Source: RGIG1995 sp045587445
GTDB lineage: Bacteria; Bacillota; Clostridia; Oscillospirales; CAG-272
Assembly: GCA_045587445.1 (NCBI GenBank)
Contig: JAZNCH010000065.1
Location: forward strand, 15,384-79,383
Direction of reading: 5' to 3'
DNA: 64,000 nt
Part shown: positions 14,791-22,344 of the stretch, piece by piece
Layout of the letters: each line of letters starts with the position of its first letter
How positions within the stretch are numbered: position 1 is the stretch's first letter
Position numbers and translations under genes: made by a program
The notes under the pieces: generated by a model
Databases searched by the model: none
What the model saw: only the letters and a program-made list of their open reading frames with translations
Told to the model about the DNA's origin: nothing

Positions 14791-16233
14791 TTACGAGTAA
14801 ATTTTATTCAAATCATTTCTGAGTGCATAAGCCTGTCTTCCCGTGTAATAGGCAAACGACGATTTCGTTGTAACAGCCTGTTTCAGTGCATCATAGCTCG
14901 AAGAAGCAACGCTTGCGTAAGAATCGCCGTACATATATGCAAAATCATAAACAGGCACTTTGAATATATCCTTAATATATTTGTACGACTCTTCATTTCT
15001 CAATACGTGGTCAAGATAATCTCTCGCCAAAGCGTCGTGAAGCATATCCCCCGCCTCATTAAAGGCACGAAGCAAGTCAACTGCATATTCGGTACGGTTA
15101 TTAGAAGTCAATACACAGAACACATAAGCATTTTCGTCTGTCGGTGTATAGTATTTATCCTGTTCCGCATCAATCTTAGGCATCGGCAAAACTGTAAAAT
15201 TACCGTTAAGCTTGGAGGCATTTCCCAAAGTATCGACGTAGAAAAGCAACTTATCCTGTGCAAAAAGCTCCTGTGCATTTTCAGACGCCGTAAACGAAGC
15301 AGCATCTGCCGTAACGTTCTTTAGGTTTGTAACCAAATTATCAAGTCTTGCACCATTGTTTGCAAGAGTAGGCAAAGAGCCGAGTGCAGTACTCATATAA
15401 TTCATTCCCGATGCAGTAAACACACTTTCGATAAACGAGTCAATACCGGTAGTGCCGACAGATACAATATCCGAATGATTTTCGGCACATCTGCCTCTGT
15501 AGCTGAGCATAAGGTCAAGCGTCCAAGTTCCATTGTTTACAGCCTCGTATATTTCGGAAGTAAAACCGTAGGTATCGGACACTTTTTTATTCAGATATAC
15601 GCAAGTATATGCGTTTGGTGAAACAGCACCGTTACCGACAACTCCGTATAACTTGTTATTTCCCGCAGTCTGTGCCGTCGCCGAAGCATTATAACATTCA
15701 GCGTTAAAAACATCTCCGTAAAGTGCATTTAGATCGGCAATCATATTGCGATTTTTAAGATAACCGATAGCTTTTTGAGGAACACAAACAAGGTCAGCAT
15801 AAAAGAGTCCTGCATCAAGCGAGCTTTGCGCATCACTCAAAAAAGTATCGTACGGAGTAGCAAAAACATTGAGAGTACAACCGAGTTTTGCAGAAATAAG
15901 CAAACTCAACTCTTTCACAGCCCGACTGTAAGTGGTTCCGCCGTTTACTGAAAATTCTTGATCTGCATCTTCAACGATAACAATGTTAAAATTAAGCCCA
16001 TCAAGGTTTTTACCTGCAAAAATCTCATTCAAAGCATTTTCCGCACTCACTTTAGAAGGCTCAAGCACATCTTTCATTGGCGGAACGGTTTCGTAAACTC
16101 TATCCGTTTCGGGAAGCGTTTCAGCCGAAGTTTCTCCATTCTCTTTTCTATCATCTATTTCGATAACACACGATGTCGTGCTGCACAGACACAGCAATAT
16201 TACAAGAAAAAATATTCCAATTTTTTTCAGCAT
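14791..16233 (-). CDS. Putative lipoprotein related to extracellular solute-binding proteins
   Basis: The protein has 480 residues from the ATG at 16233, chosen because GAGGT lies 6 nt upstream. The signal sequence (KKIGIFFLVILLCLCSTTSC) ends in a cysteine with an imperfect lipobox. A charged, Thr/Glu-rich linker follows. The body (about 75-480) has the layout of family 1 solute-binding proteins: GLNFNIVIVED, DLVCVPQKAIGYLKN, KLYGVVGNGAVSPNAYTCVY, and a late FCVLTSNNRTEYAVDLLRAF. No permease genes are nearby, so it may be an orphan binding protein or a surface protein reusing the fold. It starts 20 bp after cysS and is probably in the same transcript. Confidence 0.65.
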   Translation of the reverse strand: MLKKIGIFFLVILLCLCSTTSCVIEIDDRKENGETSAETLPETDRVYETVPPMKDVLEPSKVSAENALNEIFAGKNLDGLNFNIVIVEDADQEFSVNGGTTYSRAVKELSLLISAKLGCTLNVFATPYDTFLSDAQSSLDAGLFYADLVCVPQKAIGYLKNRNMIADLNALYGDVFNAECYNASATAQTAGNNKLYGVVGNGAVSPNAYTCVYLNKKVSDTYGFTSEIYEAVNNGTWTLDLMLSYRGRCAENHSDIVSVGTTGIDSFIESVFTASGMNYMSTALGSLPTLANNGARLDNLVTNLKNVTADAASFTASENAQELFAQDKLLFYVDTLGNASKLNGNFTVLPMPKIDAEQDKYYTPTDENAYVFCVLTSNNRTEYAVDLLRAFNEAGDMLHDALARDYLDHVLRNEESYKYIKDIFKVPVYDFAYMYGDSYASVASSSYDALKQAVTTKSSFAYYTGRQAYALRNDLNKIYS

Positions 16234-16253
16234 GTGTTTACCTCGTTTCAAAA

Positions 16254-17654
16254 TCATTTTATTGTGTAAGTCGTTCCCTCTTTTGTATCTGTAAGAATGA
16301 TACCGCGCGCGGCAAGTTCATTTCTGATTCTGTCAGCCTCTGCGTAATTCTTAGCTTTCTTTGCTTCAAGACGAAGAGCAATCTGCTCTTTGATTTCCTT
16401 GTCAAGCTCACTGTCAACCTCGTTTGAAGATTCTTCTTCAACCTCTTCTTTATCAAGGTCAATGCCGAGGATAGAGTCGCAACGGATTATAAGCTCGTAT
16501 ATAGCGTTTGATTTCGTTTCATATCTCGCCATATTCCATACAGCTCCGAGAGCTTTGGGAATATTGAGGTCATCATTTATAGCATCTTCAAATTCTTTGA
16601 GAAGCTTTGCAAGTTCCTCTTCGCTTACAACTCCGTCAGCCCCCTTGTGCTTCTTGATTTGGTTCTTAAGGTTCTTAAGCGACTTTTTAGCTGAATCCAT
16701 TCCGTCGAATGTAAAGTTAAGCTTTTGACCGTAGTGAGCATTCAAACAAAAATATCTGAATACCATAGGTGAGTAACCCTTTTCTTCAAGCTGGTCAAGA
16801 GTGTATGTGTTGCCGAGACTCTTTGACATTTTACCGCCGTCAACAAGCATAAATTCACCGTGTATCCACCATTTAGCCGCAGGGTGACCGAGAAGACCGC
16901 AGGTCTGAGCAATTTCATTTTCGTGATGTATCGGAATATGGTCAACGCCGCCGGTATGAATATCGAACTCTTCACCAAGATATTTAAGTCCCATAGCCGA
17001 GCATTCGATGTGCCAACCGGGATAACCCATACCCCAAGGAGATTCCCACTGCATGATGTGTGTGGGGTCAGCCTTTTTCCAGAGTGCAAAATCTGCGGGA
17101 TGACGCTTTTCGCTGTTTACTTCAACACGTGCACCAGCCTGATTTTCGTCAAAGTTCATTCTGGAAAGTCTGCCGTAATCCTTGAATTTCTTGATGTCGT
17201 AGTAAATACCGTCGCTCGTTTCGTAAGCATAGCCCGTTTTAAGTAAGCCCTGTACGAATTCTATCATTTCTTGAATGTGCATGGTTGCCTTGGGAACAAG
17301 CTCGGGACGCTGAATGTTGAGTCTGTCAATATCCCTGAGGAATACGCTTGTGTAGTATTCCGCAATTTCCCAAGGCGTTTTTTTCTGCTCGCGGGCAGTT
17401 TTGTTCATTTTATCTTCGCCATCGTCGCCGTCGCTCACAAGATGACCTACGTCGGTTATGTTCATTGCGTGAAGAAGGTCGTAACCGTTCCACTGCAATG
17501 TTCTTCGCAAGAAGTCCATGAAGATGTAAGTTCTCATGTTACCGATGTGTGCATATCCGTATACGGTAGGTCCGCAAGAGTATATTCTTACGGTTTTTCC
17601 GTTAAGCGGCTCAAACGCGCCTTTTGTTCTCGTTAGTGTGTTGTAAAGCTTCAT
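16254..17654 (-). CDS. cysS: Cysteinyl-tRNA synthetase
   Basis: A class I synthetase of 466 residues. The zinc-site cysteine is in YSCGPTVYG, the HIGH motif reads HIGN (GYAHIGNMRTY, about residue 34), and the KMSKS loop is GKMSKSLGN (about 268). WHIECSAMGLKYLGEEFDIH is the cysteine-specific zinc-binding region. It lies downstream of cysE with a 276-bp gap holding repeats. The Cys T-box ahead of cysE probably controls both genes. Confidence 0.98.
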   Translation of the reverse strand: MKLYNTLTRTKGAFEPLNGKTVRIYSCGPTVYGYAHIGNMRTYIFMDFLRRTLQWNGYDLLHAMNITDVGHLVSDGDDGEDKMNKTAREQKKTPWEIAEYYTSVFLRDIDRLNIQRPELVPKATMHIQEMIEFVQGLLKTGYAYETSDGIYYDIKKFKDYGRLSRMNFDENQAGARVEVNSEKRHPADFALWKKADPTHIMQWESPWGMGYPGWHIECSAMGLKYLGEEFDIHTGGVDHIPIHHENEIAQTCGLLGHPAAKWWIHGEFMLVDGGKMSKSLGNTYTLDQLEEKGYSPMVFRYFCLNAHYGQKLNFTFDGMDSAKKSLKNLKNQIKKHKGADGVVSEEELAKLLKEFEDAINDDLNIPKALGAVWNMARYETKSNAIYELIIRCDSILGIDLDKEEVEEESSNEVDSELDKEIKEQIALRLEAKKAKNYAEADRIRNELAARGIILTDTKEGTTYTIK

Positions 17655-17704
17655 TTTTTCTATTCTCTCCTATTCAAGTAAATATTATACAAATTAAGCA
17701 TTTA

Positions 17705-17737
17705 CCAAAGGACCTTTTTGAAAAAAGTTCCTTTGGA
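17705..17737 (+). repeat. Repeat family C, copy 2
   Basis: Arms CCAAAGGA and TCCTTTGG enclose the core CCTTTTTGAAAAAAGT, followed by the constant tag ATCCCCAAAAACTTT. A further hairpin CAACCTTTTTC-AAAAGGTTG follows at about 17789-17808. The stretch 17738-17828 otherwise holds nothing I can identify. Confidence 0.75.
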
Positions 17738-17828
17738 ATCCCCAAAAACTTTTGTAAAAAAAGTTTTTGAGAGGTGAAGTTTTCGTCAACCTTTTTCAAA
17801 AGGTTGCGGGGTATGGGGCGGCGCCCCT

Positions 17829-17930
17829 TTATTTCTTCTTTTCTAATTCTGTAATTCTTGCTTCAAGCTCTGCCATACGTTGAGCAACAGTTTCAGTATC
17901 TCCCCCGGCTCCGCCGGGGGAGACTTCTAT
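17829..17930 (-). pseudogene. In-frame second copy of the CysE C-terminal coil, after the stop codon
   Basis: Continuing in the cysE frame past its TAA gives 33 more codons to a second TAA. They encode a Gly/Pro-rich stretch (IEVSPGGAGGD) from a 25-bp GC palindrome (17899-17923), then TETVAQRMAELEARITELE. The segment VAQRMAELE repeats the real C-terminus. A 26-bp stretch is identical at 17863-17888 and 17965-17990, exactly 102 bp apart. It has no start site of its own. It may be a remnant of a longer CysE cut by a nonsense change, or a duplication caused by insertion of the palindrome. Confidence 0.65.
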
Positions 17931-18671
17931 TTAACTCTTTTCTTCAAGTTTCTTGAGCCTATCCTCAAGCTCTGCCATACGTTGAGCAACGGGGTCGGGG
18001 ATATGAATATGGTCGAGGTCGTCTGCAACTCTCAAGTTATTGCGTTTAACAATCTTAGCGGGAATACCTACTGCGGTACAGTTTTCGGGTACCTCGGTCA
18101 AAACAACAGCATTAGCAGCAATCTTTGAGCCGTCGCCCACCTTAAAGGGACCGAGCACTCTTGCACCCGCACCCACCATAACGTTATCGCCTAAGGTCGG
18201 GTGTCTTTTTCCGGTATCTTTACCGGTACCGCCGACAGTAACGCCCTGATAAAGAGTACAGTTGTCGCCGATTTCGGTAGTCTCACCGATAACAACGCCG
18301 GAGCCATGGTCGATAAACAAGTTCTTACCGATAGTCGCGCCGGGGTGAATTTCGATACCCGTAATCGCCTTTGCGCCCTGACTTATAAGACGAGCGGAAA
18401 ACTTATGGTTTTTCTTATATAGCTTATGCGAAAGCCTATGCGCCCAAACCGCGTGAAGTCCCGAGTAAAGCAAAAGTACTTCTGCGGTACTTGAAGCTGC
18501 GGGGTCTCTTTCTTTAACCGTCTTAACGTCTTCGGCAACGGTATTTTTAATATCATTAACGATTTTTGCTGTTTTACTGTTTTTGTAATACTGCTTTGCG
18601 ACCTTAACAGGTTCGCTTGTTATAACGTCTGCTATAACGTCAAAAACATCTTTTTTAAAATACTTTTTCAT
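17931..18671 (-). CDS. cysE: Serine O-acetyltransferase
   Basis: Makes O-acetylserine from serine and acetyl-CoA, the first step of cysteine synthesis. The 246-residue protein has an N-terminal helical region with LLLYSGLHAVWAHRLSHKLY and a left-handed beta-helix of hexapeptide repeats (IEIHPGATIGKNLFIDHG..., VVIGETTEIGDNCTLYQGV). The catalytic histidine lies in FIDHGSGVVIG and KRHPTLGDNV is also conserved. The extra N-terminal 50 residues and a short C-terminal coil (VAQRMAELEDRLKKLEEKS) flank the core. A T-box for tRNA-Cys precedes it, so low charged tRNA-Cys should raise its expression. Confidence 0.96.
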   Translation of the reverse strand: MKKYFKKDVFDVIADVITSEPVKVAKQYYKNSKTAKIVNDIKNTVAEDVKTVKERDPAASSTAEVLLLYSGLHAVWAHRLSHKLYKKNHKFSARLISQGAKAITGIEIHPGATIGKNLFIDHGSGVVIGETTEIGDNCTLYQGVTVGGTGKDTGKRHPTLGDNVMVGAGARVLGPFKVGDGSKIAANAVVLTEVPENCTAVGIPAKIVKRNNLRVADDLDHIHIPDPVAQRMAELEDRLKKLEEKS

Positions 18672-18905
18672 AACACAACGTCTCCCTTCAAAAAAAAATC
18701 CGCCTTTGATACTTTCAAAGGCGGCAATTCCGCGGTTCCACTTCGGTTTCTAACTTGCGTGTCATTTATCGCTGACAAGGCGGGTGTGATTAGCACCTGC
18801 TCACGGGTGCACTTCCGTCTCGGCGGGTATGCATCTTACACCAAACCGACGCACTCTCTGAACCCTTTTAATAACCTATTCTTGACGGCATTTTCCCGAT
18901 CATAG
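18672..18905 (-). promoter_or_regulatory. T-box leader, specifier TGC (Cys)
   Basis: On the minus strand the hallmark GTGGAACCGCGG (18741-18730) precedes a terminator CCGCCTTTGA-AAGTA-TCAAAGGCGG with a run of nine T (18724-18691). Stem I carries AGAGAG and GGTTTGGTGTAA. The specifier triplet is most likely TGC at 18811-18809, in GGAAGTGCACC. This matches the downstream cysE and cysS. Uncharged tRNA-Cys would favour the antiterminator and read-through. Confidence 0.93.
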
Positions 18906-18923
18906 CATTACTCTTCTTATACT

Positions 18924-18951
18924 ATTATACACATCTTTTTCCATTTGTAAA
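18924..18951 (-). promoter_or_regulatory. Promoter of the Cys T-box operon
   Basis: Minus strand TTTACA (18951-18946), 16 bp, TATAAT (18929-18924). Confidence 0.75.
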
Positions 18952-18977
18952 GTATTTAAGAAAAATATTAACAAACA

Positions 18978-19181
18978 TTAGTCCTCTGTAATATCAAACA
19001 AATCGTTTGGAGTACAGTTAAAAAGCAAACACATAGTCTCAATATTTTCGTAACGAATAGATTTCGTTTCATTGTTTACCATTTTGTTGAAATTCTGATA
19101 ACTCATTCCAAGCTGCTTATACAGCCAATATTTTGTCTTTCCGTTCTTTTTTAATAAATCCAACACCCTTAACTTTATCAT
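18978..19181 (-). CDS. Small XRE/Cro-type helix-turn-helix protein
   Basis: The protein has 67 residues from the ATG at 19181, chosen because GAGGA lies 8 nt upstream. It is a single HTH domain: KYWLYKQLGMSYQNFNKMVNN spans the two recognition helices, and NIETMCLLFNCTPNDLFDI is the C-terminal helix pair typical of the HTH_26 group. Proteins of this kind are often plasmid- or phage-derived regulators, but nothing mobile is next to it. It sits alone between the cys operon promoter and the pur leader, so its target cannot be told. Confidence 0.85.
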   Translation of the reverse strand: MIKLRVLDLLKKNGKTKYWLYKQLGMSYQNFNKMVNNETKSIRYENIETMCLLFNCTPNDLFDITED

Positions 19182-19295
19182 AAGATACTTCCTCATTATA
19201 TATTTTTTAAATGGTATCTTATTTTTCCTCTTTACATATAGACTAATGCATTATATAATGTATTGGTCCGTAAAAAACAAATATTTGAAGATTAA

Positions 19296-19351
19296 AGAAA
19301 AAAGCGACTTTTCTTTGATGTTAATTTCAAAGAAGAAAAGCCGCTTTTTTC
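19296..19351 (+). terminator. Long hairpin with T-tail
   Basis: AAAAAAGCGACTTTTCTTTGA pairs with TCAAAGAAGAAAAGCCGCTTTTTT around an 8-nt loop, with one bulge and one mismatch. It lies upstream of the XRE gene and stands alone; the plus-strand reading has the better tail. Confidence 0.55.
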
Positions 19352-19361
19352 TTAACGCAAT

Positions 19362-19394
19362 CCACCTCCCTCCTCAGATGGAGGTTTAACATAG
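19362..19394 (-). repeat. Repeat family B, truncated copy 3
   Basis: CCACCTCCCTCCTCAGATGG-AGGTTTAACATAG is the constant right end of family B without its centre and left end. Confidence 0.7.
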
Positions 19395-19504
19395 TAACCA
19401 CTCAATATATGTATGTACACCAATTAATCTATCCACACAGATAACTGTTATTAAAAATATAACAAAAATCACAATAAAACTTTTTGATTTTGTTACAATA
19501 CCGA

Positions 19505-19533
19505 TTGACAAGATTAATAATATTATGTATAAT
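19505..19533 (+). promoter_or_regulatory. Consensus promoter of the pur leader
   Basis: TTGACA (19505-19510), 17 bp, TATAAT (19528-19533). This is the only convincing promoter ahead of purE. Confidence 0.85.
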
Positions 19534-19539
19534 ATTGGT

Positions 19540-19730
19540 GTATTTTGTTTTGTCGGAGGGATATGTTATATGACATGTTGTATATGCTGTTGCAAATCGA
19601 ACATAATTTGCTCATCTTCACAGCCTTGTTGCACCCATTTCGGCAGAACTGCGCAGTATAACTGCAAACCTTTAACAGCGCAAAAAAAATAAAAGGACAT
19701 TCCCCCAAAGAATGTCCTTTTTGTGTTTTG
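19540..19730 (+). ncRNA. Structured, terminator-ended leader upstream of purE
   Basis: The transcript would run from about 19540 to a strong terminator (AAAAGGACATTC at 19691, GAATGTCCTTTT at 19710, T-rich tail). Pairings that fit are TATTTT-G-TTTTG with CAAAA-AAAATA closing the whole RNA, and GCTGTT with AACAGC inside that. Inside them sit two hairpins, GCAAAT/ATTTGC and TTGCA/TGCAA, giving a three-way junction. It lacks the core motifs I know for purine, PRPP/ykkC or ZTP riboswitches. Since purE follows with no other promoter, this is likely an attenuator of the pur operon. A separate regulatory RNA such as a 6S-like RNA is possible. Confidence 0.5.
19570..19692 (+). CDS. Possible 40-residue cysteine-rich peptide in the pur leader
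   Basis: An ATG 10 nt after GGAGG opens 40 codons: MTCCICCCKSNIICSSSQPC, then CTHFGRTAQYNCKPLTAQKK, with nine cysteines. A perfect promoter precedes it and a terminator starts at its stop. It has no signal peptide and matches no family I know. An overlapping frame from the ATG at 19563 (3 nt after GGAGG) gives a 32-residue hydrophobic peptide (MLYDMLYMLLQIEHN...). Both frames may be accidental because the same RNA folds well. It could instead be a leader peptide. Confidence 0.3.
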   Translation: MTCCICCCKSNIICSSSQPCCTHFGRTAQYNCKPLTAQKK

Positions 19731-19768
19731 TTTTTACTAATATTTACATAAATCAGGAGGGCAACCAC

Positions 19769-20266
19769 ATGAAAAAGGTAGCTGTAATTATGGGAAGCGA
19801 CAGCGATTTCCCCAAGGTAAAAAATTGTCTCGAGAAGTTAAAGTATTTTGGTATTCCTTTTGAGACACACGTATATTCCGCACACAGAACGCCTGACGAA
19901 GCGGCAAGCTTTGCAAAGAATGCGAAGGCTAACGGCTTCGGTGTTATTATAAGTGCGGCAGGTATGGCGGCTCATCTCGGCGGCGTACTTGCGGCATATA
20001 CCATACTTCCTGTTATAGGAATTCCTGTAAAGAGCGCATCTTTTGACGGAATGGACGCACTCCTTTCTACAATAATGATGCCTCCCGGTGTACCCGTTGC
20101 AACGGTAGCCGTTGACGGTTGTGCAAACGCGGCAATTCTCGCGGCACAGATAATCGCCCTTTCAGACGATGAACTTGCAGAAAAGCTTGAAGCTGAAAAG
20201 GTAAAAATGGCTGAAGGCGTTAGAGCAAAAGACGCAAAGATTCAAGAAGAAATCAAGAATATATAA
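19769..20266 (+). CDS. purE: N5-carboxyaminoimidazole ribonucleotide mutase
   Basis: Class I PurE of 165 residues. MKKVAVIMGSDSDFPKV is the usual N-terminus, with the GSDSD substrate loop; SAHRTPDEA carries the catalytic histidine; and AGMAAHLGGVLAAYT is family-typical. AGGAGG stands 8 nt before the ATG at 19769; the frame is open upstream into the leader. purK is not adjacent. First gene of purE-F-N-H, downstream of a terminator-containing leader. Confidence 0.97.
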   Translation: MKKVAVIMGSDSDFPKVKNCLEKLKYFGIPFETHVYSAHRTPDEAASFAKNAKANGFGVIISAAGMAAHLGGVLAAYTILPVIGIPVKSASFDGMDALLSTIMMPPGVPVATVAVDGCANAAILAAQIIALSDDELAEKLEAEKVKMAEGVRAKDAKIQEEIKNI

Positions 20267-20304
20267 GTTTTTTATCGGTTAGGATTTCGGAGGAAAAATA
20301 ATTT

Positions 20305-21693
20305 ATGTTTGGAAAAATCCATGAAGAATGCGGTGTATTCGGTATATTCGACCCCGCTAAAAAAATTAACGTAACACAAACAACATACTCGGGTCTTTAC
20401 GCTTTACAGCACAGAGGTCAGCAGTCCTGCGGCATCGCCGTCAACAACAACGGTATGATATACAACCACAACGATGAGGGATTGCTTAACGAAGTATTCA
20501 ACGAAATGATACTCAACTACCTCAAGGGCAACATAGCGATAGGGCACGTACGTTATGCAAATTCAGAAAACAAAGGCAGAGAAAACAATCTTCCCTACGT
20601 TTCAAAATATACAAAAGGTCAGATTGCGGTATCTTACAACGGCTCTCTTGTAGGAGCAAACGACATAAGAACAAGCTTAGAAGACTCGGGTGCTATGTTC
20701 CACACGAACTCCGACGCTGAAATCATTGCATATATGGTATCCCGCGAAAGACTCAAGACTGTATCTACAGAACAAGCACTCATTAACATTATGGACAGAC
20801 TTACCGGTGCATACTCCGTAGTAATAATGACCCCGAATAAGCTTATTGCAGCAAGAGACCCCAAGGGCTTCCGCCCACTCTGTATGGGTTCACTTGATGA
20901 TGCAGTTATATTCGCTTCCGAATCGTGTGCTATTGATGCTGTCGGCGGTAAATTTATACGCGATGTTCAACCGGGTGAAGTTGTTGCGGTAACAAAAGAC
21001 GGCGTTGAATCATTCGTTGAAAAATGCGATCAAAAAACGACAAGCTGTATTTTCGAACATATATATTTTGCAAGACCTGACTCTGTTATTGACGGACAGA
21101 GTGTGCATTTTGCAAGACAGGAAGCAGGCAGATGCCTTGCAAAAAGAGACGATAAGAACATCGCCGACATAGTTATCGGCGTACCCGACAGTGGTATCGA
21201 CGCGGCTCTGGGTTATGCCGCAGAATCGGGAATTCCCTACGGTATCGGATTAAACAAGAACAGATACATAGGCAGAACGTTTATACAGACAGGTCAAGGC
21301 GAAAGAGAAAATCTTGTAAGACTAAAGCTCAATCCAATGCCGTCAGTACTTAAAGGCAAACGCGTTGTAGTCGTAGACGACTCTATCGTAAGAGGGACGA
21401 CCTGCGCGCACCTTATCGAACTTATCAGACACGCGGGTGCTACCGAAGTACACTTCCGTATTTCGTCTCCACCTTTCCTTAACCCCTGTTATTTCGGCAC
21501 CGATATAGCTTCAAGAGACAAGCTCATCGCTTGCCGCCTTACACTTGAAGAAATCAGAAAAGAGATAGGCGCAGACTCACTTGCATATCTTGCGATAGAA
21601 GACTTGAAGCAGATAGTAAAAGATTCAAACCTTGAATTCTGTGATGCTTGCTTTACCGGAAATTATCCTGTAAAAGTACCGGGAGAAAACTGA
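20305..21693 (+). CDS. purF: Amidophosphoribosyltransferase
   Basis: Commits PRPP to purine synthesis by making phosphoribosylamine. The 462-residue protein has an N-terminal class II glutaminase domain. The likely nucleophile cysteine follows an eight-residue propeptide (MFGKIHEE, then CGVFGIF), and HRGQQSCGIAV is conserved. The C-terminal PRTase domain has VVVVDDSIVRGTTCAHLIEL. Cysteines near the end (EFCDACFTGNYP) match the iron-sulphur type of B. subtilis PurF. GGAGG lies 11 nt upstream. Confidence 0.98.
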   Translation: MFGKIHEECGVFGIFDPAKKINVTQTTYSGLYALQHRGQQSCGIAVNNNGMIYNHNDEGLLNEVFNEMILNYLKGNIAIGHVRYANSENKGRENNLPYVSKYTKGQIAVSYNGSLVGANDIRTSLEDSGAMFHTNSDAEIIAYMVSRERLKTVSTEQALINIMDRLTGAYSVVIMTPNKLIAARDPKGFRPLCMGSLDDAVIFASESCAIDAVGGKFIRDVQPGEVVAVTKDGVESFVEKCDQKTTSCIFEHIYFARPDSVIDGQSVHFARQEAGRCLAKRDDKNIADIVIGVPDSGIDAALGYAAESGIPYGIGLNKNRYIGRTFIQTGQGERENLVRLKLNPMPSVLKGKRVVVVDDSIVRGTTCAHLIELIRHAGATEVHFRISSPPFLNPCYFGTDIASRDKLIACRLTLEEIRKEIGADSLAYLAIEDLKQIVKDSNLEFCDACFTGNYPVKVPGEN

Positions 21694-21694
21694 T

Positions 21695-22321
21695 ATGAAA
21701 GTAAAGAACATTGCAGTATTGGTTTCAGGCGGCGGAACCAACTTACAGGCTATAATCGATGCCTATAAAGCGGGTAAGATAACAAACGGCAGACTCGCAC
21801 TGGTACTTTCGAGCAACGAAAAGGCTTATGCGCTTGAAAGAGCGTCAAACAACGGAATCGAGAGCTGTGTTATAAAAAAAGGTGCTGACAGAGAAGCATT
21901 TTCCGATGCTATTCTTGCAAAGCTCGAAGAAAAAGATATTGACATTATCGTACTTGCGGGCTTTATGCACATACTCAGTGGCAAAATCATAGAAAAATAC
22001 ACGAACAAGATACTTAACGTTCACCCGGCACTTATCCCAAGCTTTTGCGGAGAGGGCTTTTACGGACTTCACGTACACGAAGCAGCTTTGGCAAAAGGCG
22101 TTAAGGTAACGGGAGCTACCGTTCATTTTGTAAATGAGATAGCTGACGGCGGACCTATCATATTGCAGAAGGCGGTTTATATAGAAGAAAACGATACTCC
22201 CGAAACCTTGCAAAGAAGAGTTATGGAAAATGCAGAATGGGAGATACTTCCAAAAGCTCTCGACCTTCTTTGTAATGAAAAGCTTTCGGTTGAAAACAAT
22301 ATAGTAAAAACAAAATATTAA
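21695..22321 (+). CDS. purN: Phosphoribosylglycinamide formyltransferase
   Basis: Transfers the formyl group of 10-formyl-THF to GAR. The 208-residue protein has SGGGTNLQAIIDA at the phosphate-binding N-terminus and the catalytic region AGFMHILSG, then NVHPALIPSFCGEGFYG with the active-site histidine, then GATVHFVNEIADGGPII with the catalytic aspartate. The start lies 1 bp past the purF stop. It depends on the product of fhs, which is encoded about 10 kb away. Confidence 0.97.
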   Translation: MKVKNIAVLVSGGGTNLQAIIDAYKAGKITNGRLALVLSSNEKAYALERASNNGIESCVIKKGADREAFSDAILAKLEEKDIDIIVLAGFMHILSGKIIEKYTNKILNVHPALIPSFCGEGFYGLHVHEAALAKGVKVTGATVHFVNEIADGGPIILQKAVYIEENDTPETLQRRVMENAEWEILPKALDLLCNEKLSVENNIVKTKY

Positions 22322-22344
22322 CCATAAAACCAGAGAGGTAAAAA

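Noticed and set aside
14755..15324. 189-codon frame opposite the lipoprotein gene
   Set aside because: It overlaps a well-formed lipoprotein gene with signal sequence and ribosome-binding site; the antisense frame has neither.
18978..19181. Antitoxin or phage repressor with mobile context
   Set aside because: The HTH protein stands alone; there is no toxin, integrase or phage gene nearby.
19540..19730. Classical purine (G-box) riboswitch before purE
   Set aside because: The conserved junction and loop motifs of purine aptamers are absent; only the position suggests it.
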